64,000 bases of DNA from Microbacterium sp. SL75 (GTDB lineage Bacteria > Actinomycetota > Actinomycetes > Actinomycetales > Microbacteriaceae): assembly GCF_026625865.1 (NCBI RefSeq), contig NZ_CP113067.1:1674001-1738000 (forward strand), read 5' to 3'. This document shows positions 28,852 to 36,886 of this stretch, one piece after another. Under the pieces are notes generated by a model. The model was given only the letters and a program-made list of their open reading frames with translations. It ran no database searches and was not told where the DNA came from. Within the stretch, counting starts at the first letter, position 1, and the number at the start of each line of letters is the position of its first letter. A program made the translations under genes and the position numbers.

Positions 28852-30044
28852 CCGCGCGCCGACGCATCCTCATCAGCGGCGCAAGCATCGCGGGGCCTGC
28901 ACTGGCCTATTGGATGAACCGCGCGGGGTGGGAAGTCACTGTCGTCGAGCGGGCACCCGAGCTCCGCACGGGCGGGCAGAACATCGACATCCGCGGCGCC
29001 GGCCGCGAGGTCGCGCGCCGCATGGGGGTGGAGGAAGAAATCCGGGCGCGGAACACCCACGAGGTAGGAACACAGTTCATCGGGACGCGCGGACAGACCG
29101 TAGCGAGCTTCCCAGCAGGGCGCGATGACACCGGTGGGGCGACGGCAGAGCTCGAGATTCTCCGCGGCGAACTGTCACGAGTTCTGTTCGACCTCACCAA
29201 AGATCACGTCGCCTACCTCTTCGGCACCACGATCCGCTCGCTCGACGAGCGTCGCACCAACATACAGGTCACGTTCGACGACGGAACTGAAGAGCGGTTC
29301 GACCTCGTCGTGATCGCCGAGGGAATGCGTTCTCGTACGCGTCGACTAATCTTTCCTGGCACCGATCTGATTGTCTCGAAGAACATGTCAACGGCATACC
29401 TGACAATTCCCCGGACGCCCGACGACACCGACTGGTGGCGGTGGTATTCCGCCACCGGTGGGCGGAGCATCACCCTGCGCCCCGACAACCTCGGTACAAT
29501 CCGCGCCACGCTTTCCTACCCGACCCGTGGTGACGAGGGCGCTGCCACAGACGACGACCCGAGTCGTGTGCGCGCCGCGCTGCGCGAGCGATTTGCCGAT
29601 GCCGGGTGGCAGGCTCCGCGCGTGCTGCGCGAGATGGCGCACGCAGATGAGCTGTATCTCGATCGAGTCGGTCAGGTGCACCTCGACACATGGCACCACG
29701 GTAGGGTCGCGCTCGTCGGCGACGCCGCCTACTGCGCGTCTCCACTCAGCGGCATGGGTACGACCCTCTCGCTCGTAGGTGCCTACGTCCTAGCCGGTGA
29801 ACTCGGGCGCGGCATAGATATTGAGACAGCTTTACAGCGCTATGAAGAAATCCTCCGCCCGTTCGTCACGCGGGCACAAGATCTCCCACCAGGCGCCCCG
29901 CGACTTGCGAACCCCCGTTCTCTCGCCGGAAGAGCAATCTTTCATGGCGTGATGCGAGCGGCAGCGTCACGCGTCGGGCGGCGTCTGACCGCGGGGCTGT
30001 TCCGTCCCCCCGCCGACGCGTTCAAGTTGCCCGACTACGAGTGA
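28848..30044 (+). CDS. FAD-dependent monooxygenase (PheA/TetX-like)
   Basis: The 398-aa flavoprotein has the FAD-binding GxGxxG-type motif in ILISGASIAGPALAYWMNRAGWEVTVVER, a middle DG-type motif (FDLVVIAEGMRSRTRR) and the second FAD motif VALVGDAAYCASPLSGMGTTLSLVGAYVLAGEL. It belongs to the group of aromatic hydroxylases and Tet(X)-like enzymes. Coupled by ATGA to the pump gene, it may modify the same compound the pump exports. The substrate is unknown. Confidence 0.88.
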   Translation: MTARRRILISGASIAGPALAYWMNRAGWEVTVVERAPELRTGGQNIDIRGAGREVARRMGVEEEIRARNTHEVGTQFIGTRGQTVASFPAGRDDTGGATAELEILRGELSRVLFDLTKDHVAYLFGTTIRSLDERRTNIQVTFDDGTEERFDLVVIAEGMRSRTRRLIFPGTDLIVSKNMSTAYLTIPRTPDDTDWWRWYSATGGRSITLRPDNLGTIRATLSYPTRGDEGAATDDDPSRVRAALRERFADAGWQAPRVLREMAHADELYLDRVGQVHLDTWHHGRVALVGDAAYCASPLSGMGTTLSLVGAYVLAGELGRGIDIETALQRYEEILRPFVTRAQDLPPGAPRLANPRSLAGRAIFHGVMRAAASRVGRRLTAGLFRPPADAFKLPDYE

Positions 30045-30181
30045 TCAGTGTGCCAGCCCCGCTAGACCACGGTTCGATACTGGTGTGACCTCAAAGCCCA
30101 CCTTGGATAGCGAACCGTTGCGACGACACGGAGCTGTAGATCAGCAAGGCGGGTCGACAGGACACAGCCTTCGTAGCCACC

Positions 30182-30208
30182 TGGGACCGGTCCCATGGCG
30201 CGTAGAAT
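30182..30208 (+). promoter_or_regulatory. Palindrome TGGGACCGGTCCCA plus -10 TAGAAT
   Basis: A perfect 14-bp palindrome (30182-30195) lies where the -35 would be. TAGAAT (30203-30208) follows, 6 nt before the ATG at 30215. This looks like an autoregulated leaderless promoter of the MarR gene. Confidence 0.55.
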
Positions 30209-30214
30209 TTATTG

Positions 30215-30643
30215 ATGCCCGACCATATTCTCGGCGCGCTGCGCTCGAGCCCGACACTGGCGCTTTTGAGCCTTGGACGGGAGTGGAAACGCCGATTTGC
30301 GTCCGATCTGACGTCCCTCGAGCTGACACCCCGTCAATTCGCCGTTCTGTGCGATCTGTGGGAGTCGCCAGGCCTGTCCATAAGCGACGTCGGGCGCTCG
30401 CACGGCGTGTCCGTCCAAAGTGCACATTCCATCGTTGCAGGCCTTAAGCAACGCGGCTTGGTGGTCGCCGAACAGCACCGTCCGGGAGCATCAGCGAACC
30501 TCTTGCTCACTGAGGGAGGATTGGCCCTGCTCCGGCAAGCAGCCGCTGTGGCGCAGCAGCTCGATGCGCAATTCACGCAGCTCCATCCCTCCATGTCACC
30601 CGCTTTGTTTCGCGCCGTTCAGATTGAGGAAGATTTGCGTTAG
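30215..30643 (+). CDS. MarR-family transcriptional regulator
   Basis: The 142-aa protein has a MarR winged helix (LTPRQFAVLCDLWESPGLSISDVGRSHGVSVQSAHSIVAGLKQRGLVVAEQH). A leaderless start at ATG 30215 fits the -10 element; a TTG one codon upstream is less likely. It lies between the resistance-like cassette and the surface-protein block; its target is not evident apart from its own promoter palindrome. Confidence 0.8.
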   Translation: MPDHILGALRSSPTLALLSLGREWKRRFASDLTSLELTPRQFAVLCDLWESPGLSISDVGRSHGVSVQSAHSIVAGLKQRGLVVAEQHRPGASANLLLTEGGLALLRQAAAVAQQLDAQFTQLHPSMSPALFRAVQIEEDLR

Positions 30644-30706
30644 CGCAGGGGGGTTCAGGTAGGTTGATGGTGACGCCACACCTTCAGTCAACCTGAGGAG
30701 AAAGAC

Positions 30707-30787
30707 GTGCGGTACGAACGTGCTCATTCGCTGCTCCAGCGGGGCGTCGCGTTCCCCCGTGGTTCCGTAGGCGCATGCCATGGTTGA
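30707..30787 (+). CDS. Candidate 26-aa leader peptide upstream of the sigma fusion gene
   Basis: A strong GAGGAG box (30695-30700) is followed 6 nt later by GTG and 26 codons (start MRYERAHSLLQRG) ending at TGA 30787, which overlaps the ATG of the sigma gene at 30780. The sigma gene has no ribosome binding site of its own. Translational coupling or attenuation is likely. The GGTTGA...TCAACC inverted repeat at 30662-30694 lies just before it. Confidence 0.45.
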   Translation: MRYERAHSLLQRGVAFPRGSVGACHG

Positions 30788-32228
30788 TAGTCGCACTGAA
30801 CTTTCCAACTGGCTCACCCAGACCTACGTCACGCTCGCTGACGAAATTCGGCGAAATCTCCGGCGCAATGGTGCCTCGCGCTCGGACGCTGACGACGTTA
30901 CGTCGGCTGCATTTGCGCTTCTTCTTTCGTTCGACGAAGAGCGGCTTTCTCAGATTGAGAATAGGCGCGCCTACTTGCACGCGATGGCGCGGAACTTGCA
31001 CGCTCAGGCGGTTGCGGAGCAGCGGCGGACATTGACCGGTTTCAACGACGAACTTGATGTCCCGGTCGACTCCGCTGAGCTGTTGCGGGTGGAGGACGGT
31101 CAGTTGCGTCAAACTGCTGCGAGAGCGTTTGCTGCGCTGAGTTCTGTGCAGCAACGGTACCTCTTCGCCGCAACTGTTCAGGGTTCCTCTGCGCGCGAGA
31201 TTGCCGAGGCGGAGGGGATCTCGGTTACGAATGCCACGACTCTGCTGTCTCGCGCCAGGAGAGACCTACGCGTGGCGTATGTCGCGGAACTCCTCTCGGC
31301 TACACCGCCGCCATGCGGGTTTGATGTTCCCACTCTTGCCCGGGTGATCATGGGCACCGCTGGAGCTCGGGCGCGCCGTGCCTATGACGCACACGTCATC
31401 GACTGCCCTTCATGCCCCCCGCTGGTGAGCACGATCCGCCAGGACCTGGGCCGCGGTGGTGCGACACTCGTACTCGCCATCGTGCTGGGGGGCATCGGAA
31501 CAGGCCTAACCATCGTCGGGGACGCCCCCTCGGCAAACGCGCAATCGAAAACTTCTCCGCGGCGCATGCTGGCAACATTGGCGGGCCTTCTTACGGCGGT
31601 CGCCCTCGGCGCGGTTGCTCTCTCCGGTGTCCCTGAACCCGCTCCCCGTCCCGAACCCGTTCCCATGACGCCGGGAGCGTCGGCACCACCAACGGGGACG
31701 CTTGCTGCTCAAGCACCCTCGGCGGTCCCCCTCCCCGCGCCGGGTGAGACGATCCAATGGGCGGCCGAGGTGACATCGGCGTCTGAGGGGACCCGCTACC
31801 TCTTCGCGAGCACCTGGATGCAGGACGTGTCGTCCGCCGACAGCGCTCCACCCTCACTGGCTCTGACCATGCGATGGGGCGCCGGACAGGTAACCCTTCC
31901 TCACGTCGAAACGCGCCGATCAGGAATCACATATCTCGGGCCGATCAACCCGGGCGAGACGTTGGCAATTCATCACGACGTCACCCGTGGTGTCACGGAT
32001 ACAGATCAGCACGCAAATGTCACACTCGGGACAATTTTCTGGGTGGCGGACACAGCACCCTCCGGGATCGCAGTCGGGGGCACGACGGATCGACCGGATG
32101 AGCTCGCGGCGACCGGAACGGACGGCGCCGTGCTTGCTTTGACAGCGCTCGGTGGCGCGGTGGCGCTTTTGGTCGGTTCACGCCTCACACGTTCCGCGCC
32201 CGTGTTGCGCAAACCGCCCTGCGAGTAA
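30780..32228 (+). CDS. ECF sigma factor fused to membrane segments, ectodomain and LAxTG-type tail
   Basis: Residues about 8-80 match sigma-70 region 2 (SRSDADDVTSAAFALLL ... RRAYLHAMARNL). Residues 112-168 match region 4 with its helix-turn-helix (SSAREIAEAEGISVTNATTLLSRARRDL). A short Cys motif H-x3-C-x2-C (205-212) recalls anti-sigma zinc domains. Hydrophobic helices follow at about 228-248 and 263-283, then a Pro/Ala linker and an ectodomain-like region (325-435). The C-terminus is ELAATG (441-446), a helix and Arg residues, like a class E sortase signal. Region 3 is absent, as in ECF factors. It directly precedes the fibre operon and is its likely regulator. Topology is ambiguous because an even number of helices before the ectodomain would leave it inside. 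Confidence 0.75.
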   Translation: MVDSRTELSNWLTQTYVTLADEIRRNLRRNGASRSDADDVTSAAFALLLSFDEERLSQIENRRAYLHAMARNLHAQAVAEQRRTLTGFNDELDVPVDSAELLRVEDGQLRQTAARAFAALSSVQQRYLFAATVQGSSAREIAEAEGISVTNATTLLSRARRDLRVAYVAELLSATPPPCGFDVPTLARVIMGTAGARARRAYDAHVIDCPSCPPLVSTIRQDLGRGGATLVLAIVLGGIGTGLTIVGDAPSANAQSKTSPRRMLATLAGLLTAVALGAVALSGVPEPAPRPEPVPMTPGASAPPTGTLAAQAPSAVPLPAPGETIQWAAEVTSASEGTRYLFASTWMQDVSSADSAPPSLALTMRWGAGQVTLPHVETRRSGITYLGPINPGETLAIHHDVTRGVTDTDQHANVTLGTIFWVADTAPSGIAVGGTTDRPDELAATGTDGAVLALTALGGAVALLVGSRLTRSAPVLRKPPCE

Positions 32229-32238
32229 TCGGGCCATC

Positions 32239-32252
32239 GGAAAAATTTTTCC
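32239..32252. promoter_or_regulatory. Palindrome GGAAAAATTTTTCC upstream of the first fibre gene
   Basis: A perfect 14-bp AT-rich palindrome lies 122 bp before the ATG at 32374, in a region otherwise without genes. It may be an UP element or a regulator site. Confidence 0.4.
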
Positions 32253-32373
32253 TCAAACGGTGTGACAAAGCTGCTGTCGGCAGCACACACAGACGGCACC
32301 AGGAGCGGGAACTCGACGCTCACGGGCCTCATTCATCACGCGCGCTTCGGCGTGCCAAAAGTAGGGAAACCGC

Positions 32374-32997
32374 ATGAACACCACACAGCTTTCGCGCGGC
32401 AAGAAGCGCGCCGTCCTCGCCGTCGGAACGCTCCTCGCAGCCGGCGCGCTGACGACCGCCGCAGCGTTCACCGACTTCGCCAACCTGAACCTGGGCAACG
32501 GCACCAACGATTCCGGCGTGGGCGGCAACAACCGCTTCAACATCCAGGTCGTCGGCACCGACGCGAACGGCAACCCCGTCCCCGGGACCTGGCAGGAAGC
32601 AAACACCGCAGAAGGTGTCAACATCAACGTCCCCGGTGCTGACCTGCTCACGCCCGGCGACACTGTCTCTGTCGACATCCCCTTCCGTAACGAGTCGCCC
32701 GCACTGAGCGCCGATATGGCCTTCAGCCTGCAGGACCGCCCTGGTCGCACCTCCGGCGCGGAGATTGCTACTGCACTGCGCTACACGGTTTCGCTGAATG
32801 GAACTGCCCTGGTGACGAACGTCACCCAGGCCGCCGTCGACAACCTCGACCTCGGCGTCTACGCCACCGGCGCCACGGGCACGCTGAACGTTTCGATCTC
32901 CCTTCCCGACCAGGGCAGCGAAGCCGCAAACAACGCCCTCCAGGGTCAGGTCTCCTACGTCCAGGCCCACTTCGACGGTACTTCCGTCAAGCCGTAA
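32374..32997 (+). CDS. SipW-dependent secreted protein, TasA/camelysin-like (1)
   Basis: The 207-aa protein begins KKRAVLAVGTLLAAGALTTAAAFTDFANLNLG, a signal of the SipW-dependent type in which an Ala-rich cleavage site is followed by Phe/Tyr-x-Asp. The mature ~170 residues have a TasA/CalY-like beta pattern (NRFNIQVVGTD, ADLLTPGDTVSVDIPFRNESPALSADM) and end FDGTSVKP. TasA and camelysin form surface fibres or proteases in Bacillus; fibre formation is inferred here. It stands alone before a strong hairpin, so it may be made in excess as the main subunit. Confidence 0.8.
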   Translation: MNTTQLSRGKKRAVLAVGTLLAAGALTTAAAFTDFANLNLGNGTNDSGVGGNNRFNIQVVGTDANGNPVPGTWQEANTAEGVNINVPGADLLTPGDTVSVDIPFRNESPALSADMAFSLQDRPGRTSGAEIATALRYTVSLNGTALVTNVTQAAVDNLDLGVYATGATGTLNVSISLPDQGSEAANNALQGQVSYVQAHFDGTSVKP

Positions 32998-33006
32998 CCA
33001 CAGACC

Positions 33007-33042
33007 GCGGTGCCCGGCCCACGGCTCTGGGCCGGGCACCGC
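33007..33042 (+). terminator. 15-bp perfect hairpin after the first fibre gene
   Basis: GCGGTGCCCGGCCCA pairs with TGGGCCGGGCACCGC around a 6-nt loop, 10 bp after the stop. There is no T tract. It probably stabilises the upstream mRNA or limits read-through into the following operon. Confidence 0.75.
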
Positions 33043-33161
33043 ACCAACGAGGGGCCGTCCGCACCTACGAGGTAACACCACCACGGCGCTCTCCCCCGAA
33101 CTCGTGGGAATCAACCACCTCGCCCGGGCGACCCCTCCTCTCAACGGCTCAGAAGGCGCAA

Positions 33162-33785
33162 ATGAGGACACGTATGACAGGCCAAATGAGGCTAGTTCTA
33201 AGCCTCGGAGCACTGGGCATGGCAGGCCTCACGGTCACGGCCGCGGCCCTCAGCGACAGCGCAACCGTTCTGGTGCAGATGGACAGCTCTCAGAACCGTT
33301 TCGACCTCGACGTGGCAGGAAACTACTCAAGTGAGGCCTCGACGTGGGAGCCCACGGCAGACTCCTGGCAGCAGGGAAACCCCGACGCCTACCGTCTGCC
33401 CATCGGGCCCGGCCAATCCAACGTGATGTCCCCGGGGTCAAGCATCTCTGGGCGGATCGCGGTGAGGAACAACTCGCCACGGCTCGCAGGCCTCATCGAA
33501 CTAAGCATCCTCGATCCTCAGGCTCGCGGCGACGTCACTGACCCTCAGACGGGCAACTTCCAGGAGCTGTTCGAGCAACTCATCTTCACAGTCAAGGACG
33601 GGGACACGGTCATCTTTGACCATGTCCCCGCAACCCAGCTTCCTCCTTTCGCGTGGAACGCAGCCCTTCCAGCAGGAGGCATCCGCGTGCTCGACGTCCG
33701 TATCGAAATGTCACCCGATGCAGACAACCGGTGGCAAATGGCCTCCACGGACGTTCAATTCAACTTCTCCGGGGTGACACCATGA
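33162..33785 (+). CDS. SipW-dependent secreted protein, TasA/camelysin-like (2)
   Basis: The 207-aa protein has the same type of signal (LSLGALGMAGLTVTAAALSDSATVLVQM), followed by NRFDLDVAGNYSS, a beta-rich domain with ISGRIAVRNNSPRLAGLIELSIL, and the end NFSGVTP, parallel to SVKP in two paralogues. Its stop overlaps the next start (ATGA). It opens a chain of six coupled genes. Confidence 0.75.
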   Translation: MRTRMTGQMRLVLSLGALGMAGLTVTAAALSDSATVLVQMDSSQNRFDLDVAGNYSSEASTWEPTADSWQQGNPDAYRLPIGPGQSNVMSPGSSISGRIAVRNNSPRLAGLIELSILDPQARGDVTDPQTGNFQELFEQLIFTVKDGDTVIFDHVPATQLPPFAWNAALPAGGIRVLDVRIEMSPDADNRWQMASTDVQFNFSGVTP

Positions 33786-34381
33786 CCAGAATCCCCACCA
33801 CCCGGAGCGGCCGGCGTCGAGTGATCCTCAGTCTCGGAATTCTTTGCGCACTCGGCGTCGCCGCCACGTCCGCGGCCTTCACCGACCACGCAACCCTGAA
33901 CTTCGGAACGGGGACACCCGGTTCCGGTGTCGGAAACCCCAACCGCTTCGACATTGCCATAAAAGATGCCTCAGGAAACCTGCAAGATGCCGCTACTCCA
34001 ACCGCGGCCGTAGTCCTGCCCCTCACCACCGGAACCGCACTTTCCGAAAGCTCGCCCGTACGTCTCGACGTGCGCTTTGAGAACCGCAATCCCGGTGTCC
34101 CCGGTGACCTTCTCCTTCAGGTGTTCGACCCCGACGACACCGGGGAAGGCGATCTGTTCCACAACCTGCGGTTCACCATCTACATCAACGGATCGAGCAC
34201 TCCCGCCGTTACCGGAGCCACGGCGGACCAACTAAATGCTGCTGCCGTCACCGCCCCCAACGTCGCTCCTGGTGACGGCGTCGACGTCAGGTACGACATC
34301 CTCATCGCTCCCGGAACAGGCGTGGCTTCCCTGGGGAAGACCACGCAAATCGGCGCTAGCGCGAAGGGAACAAGCCGATGA
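33782..34381 (+). CDS. SipW-dependent secreted protein, TasA/camelysin-like (3)
   Basis: The 199-aa protein has the signal RRRVILSLGILCALGVAATSAAFTDHATLNFGTG, close to that of paralogue 1, then PNRFDIAIKD and SSPVRLDVRFENRNPGVPGDLLLQVFD. It lacks the SVKP-type end. Start and stop both overlap neighbours by ATGA. Confidence 0.75.
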   Translation: MTRIPTTRSGRRRVILSLGILCALGVAATSAAFTDHATLNFGTGTPGSGVGNPNRFDIAIKDASGNLQDAATPTAAVVLPLTTGTALSESSPVRLDVRFENRNPGVPGDLLLQVFDPDDTGEGDLFHNLRFTIYINGSSTPAVTGATADQLNAAAVTAPNVAPGDGVDVRYDILIAPGTGVASLGKTTQIGASAKGTSR

Positions 34382-34959
34382 GATTCCCGAAAGCAGCCGC
34401 ATTCGCACTCGCCCTCATCATGGTTCTCACGCCAGTCGGCGCCGCGGCCGCCGCAGGGCGGCTGATCGAAGCGGATCCCAGCGTGATCGCCCTCGACGCA
34501 CCCGGCCCCGGACAATCCCGGGCATGGGAAATGTCAGTCAGAAGCGTGACCGACCAAACCGTGCCGCTCACCCTGTCTGTCACAGGAGAATCGGCACAAC
34601 TATTCGACGGCCCAACGCCACTGCAACTAGACCTGAAAGACCCCCGCAACGGAACGGTGGTGTTCTCCGGGCCCGTCGCCAACGTGCTCGGTTCCAGCAT
34701 CACTCTCCCAAACCTCGCGGGGAGGAGCAATTACGCGCTCGAAGGCTCGGTGACTCTGCCGGCATCCGCAGACAATCGCTACCAGAACGCGAGCGGCAAC
34801 CTCATACTCACCTTCCACGCGGAAAGTACCACCGCCGCGCCCTCACAGCTTGCGATCACCGGCAGCAACCTCACTACTGGCCTCCTTCTCCTCCTTGGAG
34901 TCCCCCTGGTGCTTTGCGGTGCAATCATTCTGATTGCCCGCAGAAAGAGAAACCAATGA
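34378..34959 (+). CDS. Exported cell-wall-anchored protein with LAITG sorting signal
   Basis: The 193-aa protein has an ordinary Sec signal (FALALIMVLTPVGAAAAAG), a beta-rich domain (about 25-150) and a C-terminal sorting signal: LAITG at 158-162, a hydrophobic helix, then RRKRN. The LAxTG form is used by class E sortases of high-GC actinobacteria. Unlike its neighbours it has no SipW-type signal. It may anchor the fibre to the wall, as TapA does by other means in Bacillus; this is inference. Confidence 0.75.
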   Translation: MRFPKAAAFALALIMVLTPVGAAAAAGRLIEADPSVIALDAPGPGQSRAWEMSVRSVTDQTVPLTLSVTGESAQLFDGPTPLQLDLKDPRNGTVVFSGPVANVLGSSITLPNLAGRSNYALEGSVTLPASADNRYQNASGNLILTFHAESTTAAPSQLAITGSNLTTGLLLLLGVPLVLCGAIILIARRKRNQ

Positions 34960-36224
34960 CCTCTTCTCTGCGAATGAAAACACGTCTCACGGTGGCGACA
35001 GTAGGCGTACTGGGAGCCGCAGCCATCGTTGCCAGCGTCGGCGTCACGACCTCCGCATATGTGGACTCCACCTACGCCCGCACCGACTCGTTGTCGGTCC
35101 AGGCCGTCGCACCATTCCAGCCAGGCCTCGCCCGAAACTCACGTATGGTCGACACCGGAATCGCGCTCGGCAACAACGGAAACGTATACGTGTGGGGGCT
35201 CACAGGCCTGGCCATCAACGGTGGAGCGGGGAACCCCGGAGGTCAGCGCGCTCCTCAACAGGTTCCGCTGCCCGGCGGCCAGATCAAGCAGATCGCCTCT
35301 GGTATTTACAACGCGAACGCTCTCGCTGCAGATGGCACGGTTTACGGTTGGGGCCTTTATCCACAGCGGGATGGCACCGACGCATCAAAACCAAACGACA
35401 ACCCCCGCCAAATACGTATCGGCACCGCATGGACGGGGACCGGTCCAGTACTCGATCAGATCTTGTCAATCTCTTCCACAGAAAACGCTGGCGCCGGCAT
35501 TCGCGCAGACGGATCCATCTGGAATTGGGGTGAACCTGTCGGGTACGGGGGGAACTCAGGCCCCGGCGCATCTAAAGTCGCCGGCCTTCCGGACCCTTCG
35601 GTAGCCGGAAACCGGCCGGTCTACCTCAAAGGTGCGTACACGAACTTTTTCACCATCCTCGAGAACGGCGATGTGTACTACTGGGGTGGCGCTGGCTCCA
35701 ACAGCCTCCCCCCCGGCACAGCTCAGTCCACGAACGCCGCCCTCGTTACCGCGCTGTCCCCGTGGATGAAGAAGAACGTCGCATCCGGCGCCTCGTACAT
35801 CACGGCGGTCGACGGTGGCATCGGGATGGGAGCAGCGACCTTGTCAAACGGGAATGTGCTCAGCTGGGGCAGTAACGCCTCGCGAACTGGACGCGGCCTG
35901 CCGACCAGCCCCGCAATAATCCCGAGCTTGTCGAACATTTCGTCCATGCAGTTCGGCTATACCGGCGCAACTTTCGTCACTCCGGACGGGACCCTATGGG
36001 GATACGGCGCCAGTGACGATTACGGACAACTACCCGTCCTCCCTGTTGTCGTGGACACCAACGTCTCACAATTCGCCGCAGGTCAGGGGTACTACCTGTG
36101 GCAACGCCAGAACGGAACCTATTGGGGGCGCGGGTACAACCCTCAGGGGGCTATCGGCCTGCCCGTTGGAACCCAAACAGCCAATCGACAGATCAGCTGG
36201 GACCTGTCGTTCGCATCGAGATGA
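34956..36224 (+). CDS. Secreted RCC1-repeat beta-propeller protein with SipW-type signal
   Basis: The 422-aa protein starts with a signal ending TTSAYVDSTYARTDSLSV, similar to the SipW-dependent signals of its neighbours. The rest consists of about seven RCC1-type repeats with the core alternating pattern G-x-V-Y-x-W-G: LGNNGNVYVWG, ADGTVYGWG, ADGSIWNWG, ENGDVYYWGG, SNGNVLSWGSN, PDGTLWGYGASDDYGQLP, QNGTYWGRGYN. That suggests one seven-bladed propeller, probably a binding or adhesive head. It is coupled by ATGA on both sides. Confidence 0.8.
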   Translation: MTSSLRMKTRLTVATVGVLGAAAIVASVGVTTSAYVDSTYARTDSLSVQAVAPFQPGLARNSRMVDTGIALGNNGNVYVWGLTGLAINGGAGNPGGQRAPQQVPLPGGQIKQIASGIYNANALAADGTVYGWGLYPQRDGTDASKPNDNPRQIRIGTAWTGTGPVLDQILSISSTENAGAGIRADGSIWNWGEPVGYGGNSGPGASKVAGLPDPSVAGNRPVYLKGAYTNFFTILENGDVYYWGGAGSNSLPPGTAQSTNAALVTALSPWMKKNVASGASYITAVDGGIGMGAATLSNGNVLSWGSNASRTGRGLPTSPAIIPSLSNISSMQFGYTGATFVTPDGTLWGYGASDDYGQLPVLPVVVDTNVSQFAAGQGYYLWQRQNGTYWGRGYNPQGAIGLPVGTQTANRQISWDLSFASR

Positions 36225-36886
36225 GATTCATGAAACAGTTTTCGCCCCCTCGGCGCTACGGTCCTGGCGTACTCGTCGCCGCTGGTGCCCTCACGCTTGG
36301 ACTGGGAGTCACAGCGGCAGGCGTGACAATGGCCTCCTACAACGACTTCGCCAGCCTGAACCTCGGCGCCGCCGGGATTGGTTATCAGGGTCGTTTCGAC
36401 ATCGGCGTGGTTCTGCCCTCGGGGAGAGTGGAGCAGGCCGACAACGCGTCAGGCTACGACTGGGTCGTGCCCGAGGCGGAAACGCTCGTTCCCGGCCGGT
36501 CCGTGACAACGACCATCCCCGTGTTCAATAACACCGAATCGCTGGGGGCAGACACCACTTTTCAGGTCGTCCTCCGCAACACGGACGGCTCTGTCTCGCC
36601 AAGCATTCCCAATATAACCTCGCACCTTCGGTTCACCGCAGCTGTGGACGGAGACGTCGTCTTCGAAAATGTTTCATGGGCAGATGCGCGAGGCCAAGTC
36701 GGGGTTCTTTCTGCACGGCAACAAGCTCCCCTCGCCGAAGGCGACAACTACGTCGCCGCCAGGCCAGAATCGGCTCGCGACCTCACCCTTACAATCACCT
36801 ACGTCGACGGACCTGGAACTGAGGCGCTCAATGGTGGCCAATCAGCCTTGGCGGTGAAGTTCAATGCAGCATCGGTCAAGCCCTAG
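36221..36886 (+). CDS. SipW-dependent secreted protein, TasA/camelysin-like (4)
   Basis: The 221-aa protein has the signal LVAAGALTLGLGVTAAGVTMASYNDFASLNLG, then YQGRFDIGVV, a beta-rich domain (ETLVPGRSVTTTIPVFNNTESLGADTTFQVVL), and ends KFNAASVKP like paralogue 1. Its 3' end overlaps the signal peptidase gene by 23 bp. Confidence 0.78.
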   Translation: MRFMKQFSPPRRYGPGVLVAAGALTLGLGVTAAGVTMASYNDFASLNLGAAGIGYQGRFDIGVVLPSGRVEQADNASGYDWVVPEAETLVPGRSVTTTIPVFNNTESLGADTTFQVVLRNTDGSVSPSIPNITSHLRFTAAVDGDVVFENVSWADARGQVGVLSARQQAPLAEGDNYVAARPESARDLTLTITYVDGPGTEALNGGQSALAVKFNAASVKP

